Assembly (NCBI GenBank): GCA_018969295.1
Contig: JAGWYN010000017.1
Coordinates: forward strand, 1 to 64,000
DNA from: Chloroflexota bacterium
GTDB taxonomy: Bacteria; Chloroflexota; Anaerolineae; Caldilineales; Caldilineaceae
Direction: 5' to 3'
Length of the DNA: 64,000 bases
This document shows, piece after piece, positions 16,274 to 28,591 of this stretch. Each line of letters begins with the position of its first letter. Position 1 is the stretch's first letter. The translations under genes and the position numbers were made by a program. Below the pieces are notes generated by a model, which was not told where the DNA came from, did not search any database, and worked only from the letters and a program-made list of their open reading frames with translations.

Positions 16274-19200
16274 CTAGGGAATTGGCAGGGAGGGGAGCGG
16301 CGCGCAGCGTGGCAGCTGCACGGTAAAGGTGGTGCCGCTGGCCCCAGGGAAATCTTTGGCTGTTCGGCTGACGAGGGTGATTGTACCATGGTGGGCGCGC
16401 ACGATCTCTCGGCAGATCGTCAGCCCGAGTCCGATTCCGTTGTGGCTGCGCTGTTCTGGGTGGTGAACCTGGATGTAGCGCTCGAAGATCTGTTCGAAGT
16501 TCTGCTCGGCGATGCCGATGCCCTGATCGATCACCTGGAGGAAGACAAACTCTTCTTCGGCCCAGGCGCGCAGTTGGATCTGGCTGTAGTCGGGTGAAAA
16601 TTTGATTGCGTTGGTGAGCAGGTTGTGGAGAACCTGTTGGATGCGTGGCTTGTCGGCCTGGAGGGTCAGCGGTGGGTCGATGAGCTGCAGGTGGAGGGTG
16701 AACGGGGGGAGCACGCCCAGGTCGATCTGGGTCTGGGTCTGTTCGACGAGTTCGGTCAGCAGCCTGGCCAGATCGATCTCGCTGTAGGTGAGGCGCAGGG
16801 TGCTGCTCTGCAGCTGGGAGAGATCGAGCAGGGTTTCGATCAGCTGGCCCAGCCGGTCGGTTTCGTTGCTGAGCTGGCGCAGGACAAAGTGTTGGGCCTC
16901 TGGGGGGACGGTGATGTCCTCGGCGAGCAGGGTGGTGATTCCGGTCTTGAGCACCCCGAGGGGGGTGCGCAGATCGTGCGAAACATTGCCAAGCCATTCG
17001 TTGCGCAGCCGGTTCATCTCTTGCAGCGCTTCTCGCTGGGCGCGCTCTTGTTCGAGCTGTTTGCGCGCAGCAATGTTGCTGATGACGCCAAAACAATAGA
17101 TTTGGGTGCTGCTGGCCTGCTCGCAGCGGGCATCGGTCCGCACCCAGAGGGGTTGTCCGTCTGGTTGGAGCAGGCGATATTCGATCTGGCTGTCTTGGCC
17201 TGCCATCAAGCTTTCGAGGTGATGTTGAATCAGTTCCTGGTCTTCGCTGGCCACACAGCGTTGGCGCCAGGCTGCGGAGAGATAGGGGGGCTGTCCATGT
17301 TCTGCGTTCACAAACCAGGCCAGATTGGGGGACATGTAGTCGACGACAACCGTCTGTGTGGTGGGGTTGAGGGTCAACGCGTAGACGGTATCGCGGATTG
17401 AGGTCACGACACGTCGGAACCGTTTTTCGCTCTGGGCCAGCTCATGGGTGCGGCGTTGCACGCGGCTGTCCAGCTCGACGTTGAGTTTTTCCAGATCCTG
17501 TTGGGTGTTGCGGCGCAGCTCGATCTCCTGCTGCAGTTCTTGGTTGGTGAGGGCCAGTCTTTGTGTGCGTTCTTTGACCTGATCGTCCAGATTGTGGAGC
17601 AGCCTGCGTTGGGTGGTGACCAGCGAATTGAACGATTGGGTGATGGTGCCGATTTCGTTGTTTTGGTTGACAGGTACTTGGACGCTCAGATCGCCTGCTT
17701 CTGTGCGGCGGATGGCTTGGAGCAGTTGGTTGAGCGGCTGCATGAAGCCGACGCGCAGGAAGAGTGGGATGGCACCGACCGCAGCGCAGATGACGAGAAA
17801 GGTGAGTTCAGCGAGCGGGTAGAGGATGGCGTGGGTCATCTGGCGCAGCGGCAGCTGATAGTTTTCGATCAAAGAGCCTGGTGTGGTGAGTGGGTGTGTC
17901 TGCAGATCTGGCCAGTGAACATGTCGAGGCTCGTTTTGCAGCTGGCCATCGTAGATCCCGCTCCACCAGCGCCAGCGCCAGGTCAACAACAAGGAGGGGT
18001 GGATCTGTATCGGTGGCACCGCCAGGTGTTCGATGACCACATCGCCCTCTGCGCTCAGAAGGGCTCGGAAGGCGAGTTGGCCTGCCTGCCCGGCTGCTGT
18101 GTTTTCGGGGTAGATCCAGCGTATTTCGACCTGGCGGGGATTGGCTGCAACGGCCATCTGGTATTGCTGGACATGGAGGATCTTGGCCGAATCGGGGATG
18201 GACTGGTAGGCGACAAAGAGTGCTGGGGTGGTGCCGTAGCTGTATGTGAACTGGTTCAACGGCTGTGGGGCCCCGAAGGTGAGAAAACCGGCAGGATGGC
18301 TGTAGAGGGTTGACCAGGATCGTCCAAAAAATTTGAAGACAAAGGGCAGGTCGATTTTGGCCATTCCCAGGTCAGCGGCTTTTGGGGCAAGGAGGGGCGC
18401 CAGCGCAGGAGGGGTGCTGGGTGGGAGGGGTTGCACCTGGGCGAGGTAGGAGCCATCCTGCTGTGGTTGAAATGCAATGCGTTGGGTGGGGGTGTCGATG
18501 ATGTTGTCGTGCTGGGCGTTGGCCAGCGCTCTGACGGTGGTGATTCCGGTCGTGTTGAGCAACAGGACAATCAGGACGACGATGATGCTGGTGACCTGGA
18601 GCACCAGCGATGCGTTGGCGAGGTAGTAGTTGACATAGACCAAGGAGAGGGAGATCAGTCCCATCAGCGACAGCAGTGAGGCCCAATAGCCGAGCGCATA
18701 GTCAGAGATCTGCAGCGGGTGTTGGAGCAGGAGGGCCAGCGCCAGCAGCAGGGGAAAGAGGGTGATCAGCACAAAGGAGCGTACAGCCCGGGTATCTCGG
18801 CTGCCGGCTGGCGTAAAAAAGCGCAGGTACCAGAGGGTTCTGGGTGTATCGGGGGCGACCAGCCTTTCGTGTTGGCGGATCAGCACGGCCAGGATCCAGA
18901 CAACGACGATCACTCCTGTCAGATCGATCAGCCGAAAGGGTTCGCTGGATTCCTCGGAAGGTCCGATCAGGCTGGGGGATGCCGGCAAGATTCCGTTGGT
19001 GAACTGGGCCAGCATGAAGAGTGAATAGGCGCTCTGTGCGAGGGCCAGGCCTGCCACCAGCCAGGCGATGATTCTTTCCTCGCACGCCCAGGTTTTGGGG
19101 AGGTCAGGAAAGTGATAGGCAAATTTAACGATAAAAAAGAGGAGCCAGTGCACTGCGCTGTGGTTGAGCAGCATGGCGACAAGACGGTCTGTCGAGAAGA

Positions 19201-19402
19201 GGCTGAAATAGAGACAGAGGGAGCCCAGACAGAAGAGGTGGGAGAGCAGGAGCAGGGTGAGGTAGCGTGCGCCCCGCTGTGCGTCCTGTGGGTGCTGCGC
19301 GATCTGCCAGTAGAGTGTGAGGACAAAGAGGAGGATCGCCAGGAGCAGCTGGCTGAAAAATTCGAGTGACCGTGTTGTGAGGAGCAGCCAGTGTGGTTCC
19401 AT
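16274..19402 (-). CDS. Membrane-bound sensor histidine kinase (multi-TM, HAMP, PAS, HisKA, HATPase)
   Basis: 1042 residues. The N-terminal part (about 10-290) has seven to eight hydrophobic helices. It is followed by an extracytoplasmic segment of about 230 residues (295-520), a further helix (525-550), HAMP (550-605), coiled coil (605-660), PAS (660-780), dimerisation domain with phospho-acceptor His809 (NVSHDLRTPL), and ATPase domain with N-box Asn927/Asn931, DQGIGI (959-964) and GIGLGL (989-994). All catalytic motifs are intact. It is paired with the downstream regulator. The sensory half is not one I recognise; the soluble loop with aromatic motifs such as LLLTWRWRWWSG may bind a ligand outside the membrane. 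Confidence 0.94.
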   Translation of the reverse strand: MEPHWLLLTTRSLEFFSQLLLAILLFVLTLYWQIAQHPQDAQRGARYLTLLLLSHLFCLGSLCLYFSLFSTDRLVAMLLNHSAVHWLLFFIVKFAYHFPDLPKTWACEERIIAWLVAGLALAQSAYSLFMLAQFTNGILPASPSLIGPSEESSEPFRLIDLTGVIVVVWILAVLIRQHERLVAPDTPRTLWYLRFFTPAGSRDTRAVRSFVLITLFPLLLALALLLQHPLQISDYALGYWASLLSLMGLISLSLVYVNYYLANASLVLQVTSIIVVLIVLLLNTTGITTVRALANAQHDNIIDTPTQRIAFQPQQDGSYLAQVQPLPPSTPPALAPLLAPKAADLGMAKIDLPFVFKFFGRSWSTLYSHPAGFLTFGAPQPLNQFTYSYGTTPALFVAYQSIPDSAKILHVQQYQMAVAANPRQVEIRWIYPENTAAGQAGQLAFRALLSAEGDVVIEHLAVPPIQIHPSLLLTWRWRWWSGIYDGQLQNEPRHVHWPDLQTHPLTTPGSLIENYQLPLRQMTHAILYPLAELTFLVICAAVGAIPLFLRVGFMQPLNQLLQAIRRTEAGDLSVQVPVNQNNEIGTITQSFNSLVTTQRRLLHNLDDQVKERTQRLALTNQELQQEIELRRNTQQDLEKLNVELDSRVQRRTHELAQSEKRFRRVVTSIRDTVYALTLNPTTQTVVVDYMSPNLAWFVNAEHGQPPYLSAAWRQRCVASEDQELIQHHLESLMAGQDSQIEYRLLQPDGQPLWVRTDARCEQASSTQIYCFGVISNIAARKQLEQERAQREALQEMNRLRNEWLGNVSHDLRTPLGVLKTGITTLLAEDITVPPEAQHFVLRQLSNETDRLGQLIETLLDLSQLQSSTLRLTYSEIDLARLLTELVEQTQTQIDLGVLPPFTLHLQLIDPPLTLQADKPRIQQVLHNLLTNAIKFSPDYSQIQLRAWAEEEFVFLQVIDQGIGIAEQNFEQIFERYIQVHHPEQRSHNGIGLGLTICREIVRAHHGTITLVSRTAKDFPGASGTTFTVQLPRCAPLPSLPIP

Positions 19403-19439
19403 GGTTTTTGAGAGCGGGCAGGTCTGTCGCTGGGGTGGG

Positions 19440-19485
19440 GGCTGCTGCGGGCAGGGTTCCCGGGTGGGGCCTGCCCGCAGCAGCC
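19440..19485 (-). terminator. Long GC hairpin after the L-fucose isomerase gene
   Basis: GGCTGCTGCGGGCAGG (19440-19455) pairs perfectly over 16 bp with CCTGCCCGCAGCAGCC (19470-19485), loop 14 nt, 4 bp after the stop. No T-tract follows on the minus strand, so it may be a hairpin-only terminator or an mRNA 3'-end protector. Confidence 0.6.
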
Positions 19486-19489
19486 GGGC

Positions 19490-21286
<1,797 letters not shown>

Positions 21287-21325
21287 GGTGAGAGAACTCC
21301 CTTTTTAAGGCTGAGTGGATCAGGT

Positions 21326-22189
21326 TTATGGGTTGAACTCGGCTGCCAGCGCCTGGTGCATGACCTCCACGGGGGCGTTGTATCCGCTCCACATTTGGAA
21401 AGCAATGGCACCCTGGTAGACCAGCATCCCCAGCCCATCCAGGGTGTTGGCGCCTTGTTCTGCGGCCCGGCGCAGGAAGGGGGTACGGGGTGGATTGGGG
21501 ATCACATCGCAGACGACCATTCCTGGGGTGATGCTGGAAAAATCGATATCGGGCAGCGTGTCGACCTGTGGGAAAAGTCCGATGGAGGTTGCGTTGACCA
21601 GCAGATCGCTGCCTTTGGGCACCTGATAGGCAGGGGTCCAGGCTGTGTAGCGGGCCTGGGCTGGGGTTTGGCTTTGGATCAGGGTGGCGAGGGCTTCTCC
21701 GCGGTTGCGGCTGCGGTTGACGACCGTGATTGTGCGGGCGCCGGCCAGTGCCAGTTCGACGGCGATCGCGCGTGCGGCTCCGCCGGCTCCCAGTACGACC
21801 ACTGAGCATCCCAGGGCATCGATATCGGCGTCGTCGCCGAGCGCTCGCATGAAGCCTTTGCCGTCTGTATTTTCTCCGATCAGCCGGTCGCCGTCGCGGC
21901 GGACGGTGTTGACTGCGCCGATGACCTGGGCGCTGGGGGCGATCTCATCCAGGTAGGGGAGGACGGCCACTTTGTGGGGGATGGTCAGGTTGACCCCGCG
22001 GAAATTGCGGGTTGCTCGCAGCCCGAGCAGGGCATTGCCCAGCTGTTGGGGGGCGACCTCAAAATTGAGGTAGAGCCAGCGCAGCCCGAGTGCCCGGAAG
22101 GCGGCGTTTTGCATCACGCCGGTGGGGTTTTCGGCGACTGGAAACCCAAAGACGCCGACGATTTCGGTCAAGTAATTTGTTTCTGCCAT
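21326..22189 (-). CDS. Shikimate/quinate dehydrogenase-family oxidoreductase, atypical substrate site
   Basis: 287 residues, AroE fold: N-terminal substrate domain with NLTIPHK (Lys73) and GENTDGKGF (Asp109), then Rossmann motif GAGGAARAI and VVNRSRNRGEA. The Lys/Asp catalytic pair is intact. However, where AroE normally has the Ser-x-Ser that binds the shikimate carboxylate (HSxSP), this protein has GFPVAENPTGVMQ. With its position inside a sugar catabolic operon, this argues against a housekeeping aroE and for a related polyol or sugar-acid substrate. Ribosome site AAGGAAA. Family certain, substrate uncertain. Confidence 0.85.
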   Translation of the reverse strand: MAETNYLTEIVGVFGFPVAENPTGVMQNAAFRALGLRWLYLNFEVAPQQLGNALLGLRATRNFRGVNLTIPHKVAVLPYLDEIAPSAQVIGAVNTVRRDGDRLIGENTDGKGFMRALGDDADIDALGCSVVVLGAGGAARAIAVELALAGARTITVVNRSRNRGEALATLIQSQTPAQARYTAWTPAYQVPKGSDLLVNATSIGLFPQVDTLPDIDFSSITPGMVVCDVIPNPPRTPFLRRAAEQGANTLDGLGMLVYQGAIAFQMWSGYNAPVEVMHQALAAEFNP

Positions 22190-22233
22190 AGACGTTTCCT
22201 TTTACCAGGCCAGTTTTTGAAAAAGCGGTTGCT

Positions 22234-23319
<1,086 letters not shown>

Positions 23320-23360
23320 CGTGGGTCTACTCCGTTCAGTGAGTTTGGGTGAGTTTGTAG

Positions 23361-24293
23361 TCAAAGGTTTGTCACGTGCAGGCGGTGGAGCATGGCAGAG
23401 ACAGCTGGCTGGGCATCGACTGGCAGTTCATCGGCCTGGGCATAGAGGGTGCCGGTGGCGACGCCCCAGCAGGCCAGGTCGTGTGCGGGGCGTTTGTGGG
23501 CAAGCGCCCAGACCAGCCCTCCCAGCAAGGCATCCCCTGCGCCGACTGCGGTGCGCACCTGGAGTGTGGGTGGGCAGACGTGCAGGGTGCTGTTCTCGTC
23601 GCTGTAGAGCAGCCCTTGGGCTCCCAGCGAGAGGGCGACCCGGCGGGCGCCAGCGGCCTGAAAGGCCTGGGCTGCCTGCTGGGCGGCGGGCAGCGAGTCC
23701 ACCGTCTGTCCTGTCAGGTCGTATGCTTCTGCCGGGTTGGGTTTGACCAGGTCAGGCGCTGCGGCGCAGCCTGCGCGCAGCGCGGCCCCGCTGGTATCGA
23801 GGAGGGCCAGGGCGCCTTGGGCGTGGATCTGCCGGATGAGCCGGGCATAGAAATCGGGTGGCAGGCCGGGGGCCAGGCTGCCGGAGAGCACCCACAGGTC
23901 TCCTGCGTGCAGGTGGGTTTGCACCCGTGCCAGAAATTCGGCTTCTGCCTGTTGGGAGACTGGGGCGCCTGGCTGGTTGACCTTGAGATGTCGGCCGCTG
24001 CTGTGGTCGAGGATCATCACATTGGTCCGTGTCTCTTCGGGGACCGTGACGAAATCGGTAGGGATCCCTTCGGCGGCCAGTCCTGCCTGGATAGCCAGCC
24101 CGGCGAAGCCGCCCACAAAGCCGAGGGCCAGGCTGGGGGTGCCGAGGCGCAGCAGGGTGCGCGAGACGTTGAAGCCTTTGCCGGCCCAGACCTGGCGTCT
24201 GCTGGTGGCGCGCAGCACGGTGTCGTAGGTGACTTGGGGCACCTCGAGAAAGAGGTCGATGGCTGGGTTGACGGAGACTGTATAGATGTTCAT
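23361..24293 (-). CDS. PfkB-family sugar-phosphate kinase, 1-phosphofructokinase / tagatose-6-phosphate kinase type
   Basis: 310 residues. The start MNIYTVSVNPAIDLFLEV and AGKGFNVSRTL are characteristic of the FruK/LacC branch of PfkB kinases, and the C-terminal anion hole reads TAVGAGDALLGG with catalytic Asp. It would phosphorylate a ketose phosphate to the bisphosphate for aldol cleavage. It overlaps the upstream xylulokinase-like gene by 4 bp (ATGA), so it is translationally coupled. It gives the operon a route from a ketose 1- or 6-phosphate to a bisphosphate; no aldolase is encoded nearby. Confidence 0.9.
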   Translation of the reverse strand: MNIYTVSVNPAIDLFLEVPQVTYDTVLRATSRRQVWAGKGFNVSRTLLRLGTPSLALGFVGGFAGLAIQAGLAAEGIPTDFVTVPEETRTNVMILDHSSGRHLKVNQPGAPVSQQAEAEFLARVQTHLHAGDLWVLSGSLAPGLPPDFYARLIRQIHAQGALALLDTSGAALRAGCAAAPDLVKPNPAEAYDLTGQTVDSLPAAQQAAQAFQAAGARRVALSLGAQGLLYSDENSTLHVCPPTLQVRTAVGAGDALLGGLVWALAHKRPAHDLACWGVATGTLYAQADELPVDAQPAVSAMLHRLHVTNL

Positions 24294-25801
24294 GGGGGGC
24301 TCTCTTCAAAATGGCCTGCGTTGCGTCGGTAGAGCTCCTGGAAGGCGACCAGCCGTTCTTGGTAGCGTGCATGCCGTTCCCTGTCGGGTTCGACCTGTGG
24401 GCCGGTGCGGGCCTGTTCGGCGGCGTGGTGGGCCAGGGTGTCGGGGGGGAGCAGCCCGCAGGCGGCCCCGGCCAACAGGGCGGCGCCGCTGGCGGACTGT
24501 TCGTTGGTCAGCAGCGGCTGCACGGGCAGACCAAAGACATCGGCGACGGTCTGTTGCCAGAAGAGGCTGCGGGCGCCGCCGCCGGCCAGGACGATCTGTT
24601 GGGCAGGGGTGCCCAGCTCGCGCAGAACCTGGCAGGCGGTGCAGGCGGCCAGGGTCACTCCTTCGACGACGGCGCGGATCAGGCTGGCGCGTGAGTGGCT
24701 GAGGGTCAGGCCGAAGAAGACGCCGCGCGCGGTGGGGTCCAGATAGGGGGTTCGTTCGCCGACGAGATAGGGGAGAAAGAGCAATCCTCCTGCCCCCAGG
24801 GGTTCTGCGGCGGCCTCGGCCAGCATGTGGGTGTAGTCGACGGGCTGTGGGAAGAGCAGATCACGCGTCCAGCGCAGGGCCAATCCAGCGGCGAGCATTG
24901 CCCCCATCTGGTACCAGCCGCAGCCTGCTCCGTGGGGTTCCAATGCGCTGCAGAAGGTATGGATTCGTCCGCGTGGGTCGACGAGGAGCTGTGCGCAGGG
25001 TTGAACCAGCTGTCCGCCGGTGCCGAGGGTGAGGAGCAGCTGGTGGGCATTGACCACGCCGGCGGCCAGGGCGCTGCAGGCGGTATCTGCGGCGCCGCCG
25101 GCAACGGGCAGGCCGGCGGGCACTCCCAGGCTTTGGGCTGCTGAGGGGCAGAGTGTGCCGCTGGGGCTGGTGGAGGGGTAGATAGGGGGCAGTTGTTCGC
25201 GTCGGATGGCCAGGGCATCGAGCAGGTCAGCGGACCAGCTGCGTGTTTGTTCGTCGAGGAGGAGTGTGCCGGCGGCGTCGCTGGGGTCGGTGGCCAATGT
25301 GCCGGTCAGCCGCAGCCGCAGGTAGTCTTTGGGCAGCAGCACCTTGTCGACCTGGCGCCAGAGGGCTGGTTCGTGTTGTTGGAACCAGCGCAGGGTAGCT
25401 GCCTGGAAGCCGGTGGCTGCGGCGCTGCCGCTGATGGCGAGCAGCTTTGAGGCGCCGATCGTCTGGGTGATCTCCTGGACCTGTGCGCTGCTGCGGCGGT
25501 CGGGCCAGATCACGGCTGGGGCCAGCAGGCGAGCCTGTGGGTCGAGGAGGACGGTGCCGTGCATTTGGCCTGACAGCCCGATTGCCAGCACCTGGCTTTC
25601 TGGGTGATGGGCGAGCAGGGTGCGGACTGCGGTCACCGTCGCCTGCCACCAGGCTTCGGGGTTTTGTTCGGCGCGGTCGGGGGTGGGCTGTTCGATCGGG
25701 TACTCTTCTGCGGCGCTGGCCAGCGGGGTACCGTTGGGAGTGGTCAACAGCACCTTGACTGCTGAGGTGCCCAGGTCGATACCGAGGAGTGTTTCTGTCA
25801 T
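24290..25801 (-). CDS. FGGY-family carbohydrate kinase, xylulokinase-like
   Basis: 503 residues. FGGY kinase with N-terminal phosphate motif LLGIDLGTSAVKVLL and the xylulokinase hallmark GLSGQMHGTV; the second half has LTLGTGGQLV and IVLAGGGARSLFWQQ. It phosphorylates a ketopentose or similar ketose (D-xylulose in the best-known members, possibly L-fuculose or D-ribulose here given FucI). It overlaps neighbours on both sides by 4 bp. It is one of two FGGY kinases in the same operon, which suggests more than one ketose is handled. Confidence 0.92.
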   Translation of the reverse strand: MTETLLGIDLGTSAVKVLLTTPNGTPLASAAEEYPIEQPTPDRAEQNPEAWWQATVTAVRTLLAHHPESQVLAIGLSGQMHGTVLLDPQARLLAPAVIWPDRRSSAQVQEITQTIGASKLLAISGSAAATGFQAATLRWFQQHEPALWRQVDKVLLPKDYLRLRLTGTLATDPSDAAGTLLLDEQTRSWSADLLDALAIRREQLPPIYPSTSPSGTLCPSAAQSLGVPAGLPVAGGAADTACSALAAGVVNAHQLLLTLGTGGQLVQPCAQLLVDPRGRIHTFCSALEPHGAGCGWYQMGAMLAAGLALRWTRDLLFPQPVDYTHMLAEAAAEPLGAGGLLFLPYLVGERTPYLDPTARGVFFGLTLSHSRASLIRAVVEGVTLAACTACQVLRELGTPAQQIVLAGGGARSLFWQQTVADVFGLPVQPLLTNEQSASGAALLAGAACGLLPPDTLAHHAAEQARTGPQVEPDRERHARYQERLVAFQELYRRNAGHFEESPP

Positions 25802-26979
25802 CGTGCCACTCTGGGGCGGGTGTCGAGAGGGCTGTGCCAGATCTGCTGGTCAGCCTGCCAGCCGTCGGCTTTGAACGGCAAGGGGTGTTTGGTCCAGCCG
25901 GCTGCGAGTCTGGCCTGCAGGGCGCTCCAGCTGGGGACGCCGCCGGTGGCGTCTGGGCTTTCCACACTGGCGGCGCCGACTGCGGTGGCCAGCGACAGGG
26001 CTTGTTCGGGGGAGGCTCCTTGGCGGAGGCTGGCCAGCAATCCGGCGATGGTGCAGTCGCCGGCGCCGGTAGTTCCGGCGACGGTGCTTTGGAAGCAGGG
26101 GGTCAACAGCTCACGTCCCAGCCATTCGTCCGGCAGGGAGGCCAACAGGTGGCCGGCGTTGGCCAGCCGTTGGGGGTCTGGGGTTGTGCGCAGGTAGAGG
26201 CCGGCATCGCCCAGTTTCAAGGCCACGACTGCTGCGCCCAGGCGGAGCAGTTCTGCTGCGATCGCCTGCAGGAGGGGGGGATCGGGCGGGTGGGTGTGGC
26301 TGTAGGGGGGGCCGAGCATCAGGCGGATTTCGTCGAGGCTGGGCACGAAGAGATCGACCTGGGGGAGCACGGCTTCCAGGAGGCGTCGCCAGTTGACCCG
26401 GCCGGCTTCTGAGGCGGGGTCAGGCTGGGCCATGTCGAGCGAGGTAGTGGCGCCGGTACTTTGGACGGCTGCGAGCAAGGCGGCCAGTTCGGCCCCGTCG
26501 TTCAGGTACATCCGGCGCATCAGGGGGGGGTAGCCGAAGTGGAAGACTGGGGCTTTGCGGACCTTGTCCAGATCTACGTCGGCGGCGCTGAAGGTATCGT
26601 TGGCTCCGGGGCAGTGGAGGAAGATCCGGTCGACGCCAGGCGGGTTGATCACCAGAGTGTAGGAAGAATCGGCGTCTGGATCGACGATCATGCCGTCGGT
26701 CAGGGTCGGGGCGTAGCTGCGGATGACGTCGAGGAGGGCGCGACCGAACAGATCTGGGCCGACTTTGCCCATCAGCTGTACAGGCATCCCGAGCCGATGC
26801 AGGGCAATGCCTGTGTTGGAGACAGCTCCGCCGGTCGAGACCACGGCGGGGCCGACCAGGTTGAGTTTTCCGGGAACGAAGGTCGTTGCCAGTGACTCGG
26901 CGTTGGCGGGCCAGGCTGGGATGATATCGACGCAGATATGGCCGGCGACCAGGATCGGTGCACTGTCAGGGAATGTCAT
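25798..26979 (-). CDS. PfkB/ribokinase-family carbohydrate kinase
   Basis: 393 residues, longer than the typical 300-330. Ribokinase fold: N-terminal VAGHICVDIIPAW, di-glycine hinge region STGGAVSNTGIALHRLG, and anion hole TTGAGDCTIAGLLAS with catalytic Asp. The C-terminus carries about 60 extra residues after the last core helix. Substrate unknown (a sugar or sugar phosphate). Both ends overlap the neighbouring kinase genes by 4 bp. Four kinases in one operon is unusual and suggests parallel branches. Confidence 0.88.
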   Translation of the reverse strand: MTFPDSAPILVAGHICVDIIPAWPANAESLATTFVPGKLNLVGPAVVSTGGAVSNTGIALHRLGMPVQLMGKVGPDLFGRALLDVIRSYAPTLTDGMIVDPDADSSYTLVINPPGVDRIFLHCPGANDTFSAADVDLDKVRKAPVFHFGYPPLMRRMYLNDGAELAALLAAVQSTGATTSLDMAQPDPASEAGRVNWRRLLEAVLPQVDLFVPSLDEIRLMLGPPYSHTHPPDPPLLQAIAAELLRLGAAVVALKLGDAGLYLRTTPDPQRLANAGHLLASLPDEWLGRELLTPCFQSTVAGTTGAGDCTIAGLLASLRQGASPEQALSLATAVGAASVESPDATGGVPSWSALQARLAAGWTKHPLPFKADGWQADQQIWHSPLDTRPRVAR

Positions 26980-28508
26980 GGAGAAGGTGCCTGTGGCAGA
27001 TCTGCGATGGTGTGGTGAAGCGAGCGGACGGCTGGGTAGAGGTGTGTGTAGACATTCTGGTAGCCTTGTGCGTAAAAGGCAGCGGTCGCGGGGGTCGGTT
27101 CGAGAGATAGGGTCGTGTAGCGGATTGTGGCGGCGGCCTCGGTGTAGTTAGCGTAGACACCGGCGCCGATGCCGCCGAGCATGGCAGCGCCGAGTGCGGT
27201 GGCATCGTCGATGCTGACCACCTGGAGAGGCTGGCCGTAGACATTGGCTTTGATCTGCATCAAGAGGGAGTTGCGGGTGCCGCCGCCGGTGGCAATGATC
27301 TGCTGGACTGTGGCGGAGGGCAATGCGGGCAGCAGGGAGAGGAGCGAATGGTGTGCCTCGTAGGCCAGCCCTTCCAGCAGGGCTCGGTAGAGGGTGCCCC
27401 GTTTGGTGTCGAAGGTCACTCCGACAAAGGTGGCTCGTGAGCGTGGGTCGTCGTAGCCTGGGTTGGCGGTGCGGAGGTGGGGAAGAAAATAGGCTCCCAG
27501 GCTGCCGGGGGGGGTGGCGCGCGCCTCCTCCTCCAGCTGGGCATAGCCGAGTCCGGCGGCGAACTCCTCACGAAACCATTCGATGCAGGCACTGGAGGTA
27601 TACAGACCGCCCAGCACGTAGTAGCCGCCGCTGACATGGACGCCTTGGGCGTAGCCGCGGGCGCCGACTGCGGGGTCTTTGAGTGGGGTGGTTGTGGCGA
27701 GAAAGATGGCTTCGGCGGTGCCGAGCGAATCGAGCACGGCGCCGCTGTGATTGACGCCCAGGGCCAGGGCTGCGCAGACGTGGTCGTGTCCTCCAGTGGT
27801 GACAACGGCGCTGGCGGGCAGCCCTGTCTGGGCGGCGATCTCTGGGAGCACGGTGCCGAGCCGGCTTCCGCTGGGGAGCAATTCGGGCAGAATTTGCGGG
27901 TCGATTCCGGCGGCGGCCACCAGATCGGTTGCCCAGCAGAGCTGGTCGATGTCGAGCATCAGGGTGCGGGAAGCGAGCGAGAACTCGGAGGCCGCAGCGC
28001 CGCACAGGCGGTAGGTCAGGTAATCGGCTGCGTTGAGCCAGGTTGTGGTGCGGGTGTAGGCGTCGGGTGCATGCTGGCGGATCCACATCAGCTTGCAGAG
28101 GGAGTAAATGGGTTGGGGGGAGAGTCCGGTCTTTTGAAAGAGGGCCTCGGCTCCCACCTGTTGGCGCAGGGTGGCTGCCTGTTCTTGTGTGCGGGTATCG
28201 AACCAGGCAATCGCGTCGTAGGTGGGGGTGCCGGCTGCGTCGAGGGTCATCCCTGTCTCGCCGATGCTGGCCACAGCCACGGAGACGATCTGCTGGGGGG
28301 TAGTGAGCTGGGCGGTCAGCCGGCGCAGGGCAAGTTGTGTCTGTGTCCACAGGTCAACCGGGTCGTAGTGGGCCCAGCCGGGGCGGGGGTAGACCGTCGG
28401 CGTCGGGACGCTGGCTTTGGCGGCAACCTGGCCGGTGGGGGTGAAAGCGATCGTTTTGATGTGCGATGTTCCCAAGTCGATCCCCACCAGCAGGGCATCG
28501 CGATCCAT
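26976..28508 (-). CDS. FGGY-family carbohydrate kinase (fuculokinase/gluconokinase-like)
   Basis: 510 residues from the ATG at 28508, which has AAGGAAA upstream; the open frame extends further but crosses the promoter. Phosphate-binding motif LVGIDLGTSHIKTIAF, substrate region PRPGWAHYDP, and C-terminal ATP site IIATGGGTRNSLLMQIKAN. GETGM replaces the xylulokinase GQMHG motif, and GGHDHVCAALALG resembles glycerol/gluconate/fuculose kinases. As first gene of the operon that ends with fucI, it is my preferred L-fuculokinase candidate, but this is inference. It overlaps the next gene by 4 bp. Confidence 0.88.
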   Translation of the reverse strand: MDRDALLVGIDLGTSHIKTIAFTPTGQVAAKASVPTPTVYPRPGWAHYDPVDLWTQTQLALRRLTAQLTTPQQIVSVAVASIGETGMTLDAAGTPTYDAIAWFDTRTQEQAATLRQQVGAEALFQKTGLSPQPIYSLCKLMWIRQHAPDAYTRTTTWLNAADYLTYRLCGAAASEFSLASRTLMLDIDQLCWATDLVAAAGIDPQILPELLPSGSRLGTVLPEIAAQTGLPASAVVTTGGHDHVCAALALGVNHSGAVLDSLGTAEAIFLATTTPLKDPAVGARGYAQGVHVSGGYYVLGGLYTSSACIEWFREEFAAGLGYAQLEEEARATPPGSLGAYFLPHLRTANPGYDDPRSRATFVGVTFDTKRGTLYRALLEGLAYEAHHSLLSLLPALPSATVQQIIATGGGTRNSLLMQIKANVYGQPLQVVSIDDATALGAAMLGGIGAGVYANYTEAAATIRYTTLSLEPTPATAAFYAQGYQNVYTHLYPAVRSLHHTIADLPQAPSP

Positions 28509-28562
28509 GTCCGTTTCCTTACGGTCTCTTTGAGGTTGGTCTTCGAGTCTTCGATAGTTTGT

Positions 28563-28591
28563 AATATATGTTACCATCCACAAAATTGCAA
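28563..28591 (-). promoter_or_regulatory. Promoter of the kinase/fucI operon
   Basis: Minus strand: TTGCAA -35 (28591-28586), exactly 17 bp, TATATT -10 (28568-28563). The start site near 28556 leaves a leader of about 48 nt. The same TTGCAA-N17 arrangement occurs at the rhodopsin promoter. Confidence 0.65.

Noticed and set aside
21326..22189. Housekeeping aroE of the shikimate pathway
   Set aside because: The Ser-x-Ser carboxylate site is missing and the gene is embedded in a sugar operon, so the symbol aroE was withheld.
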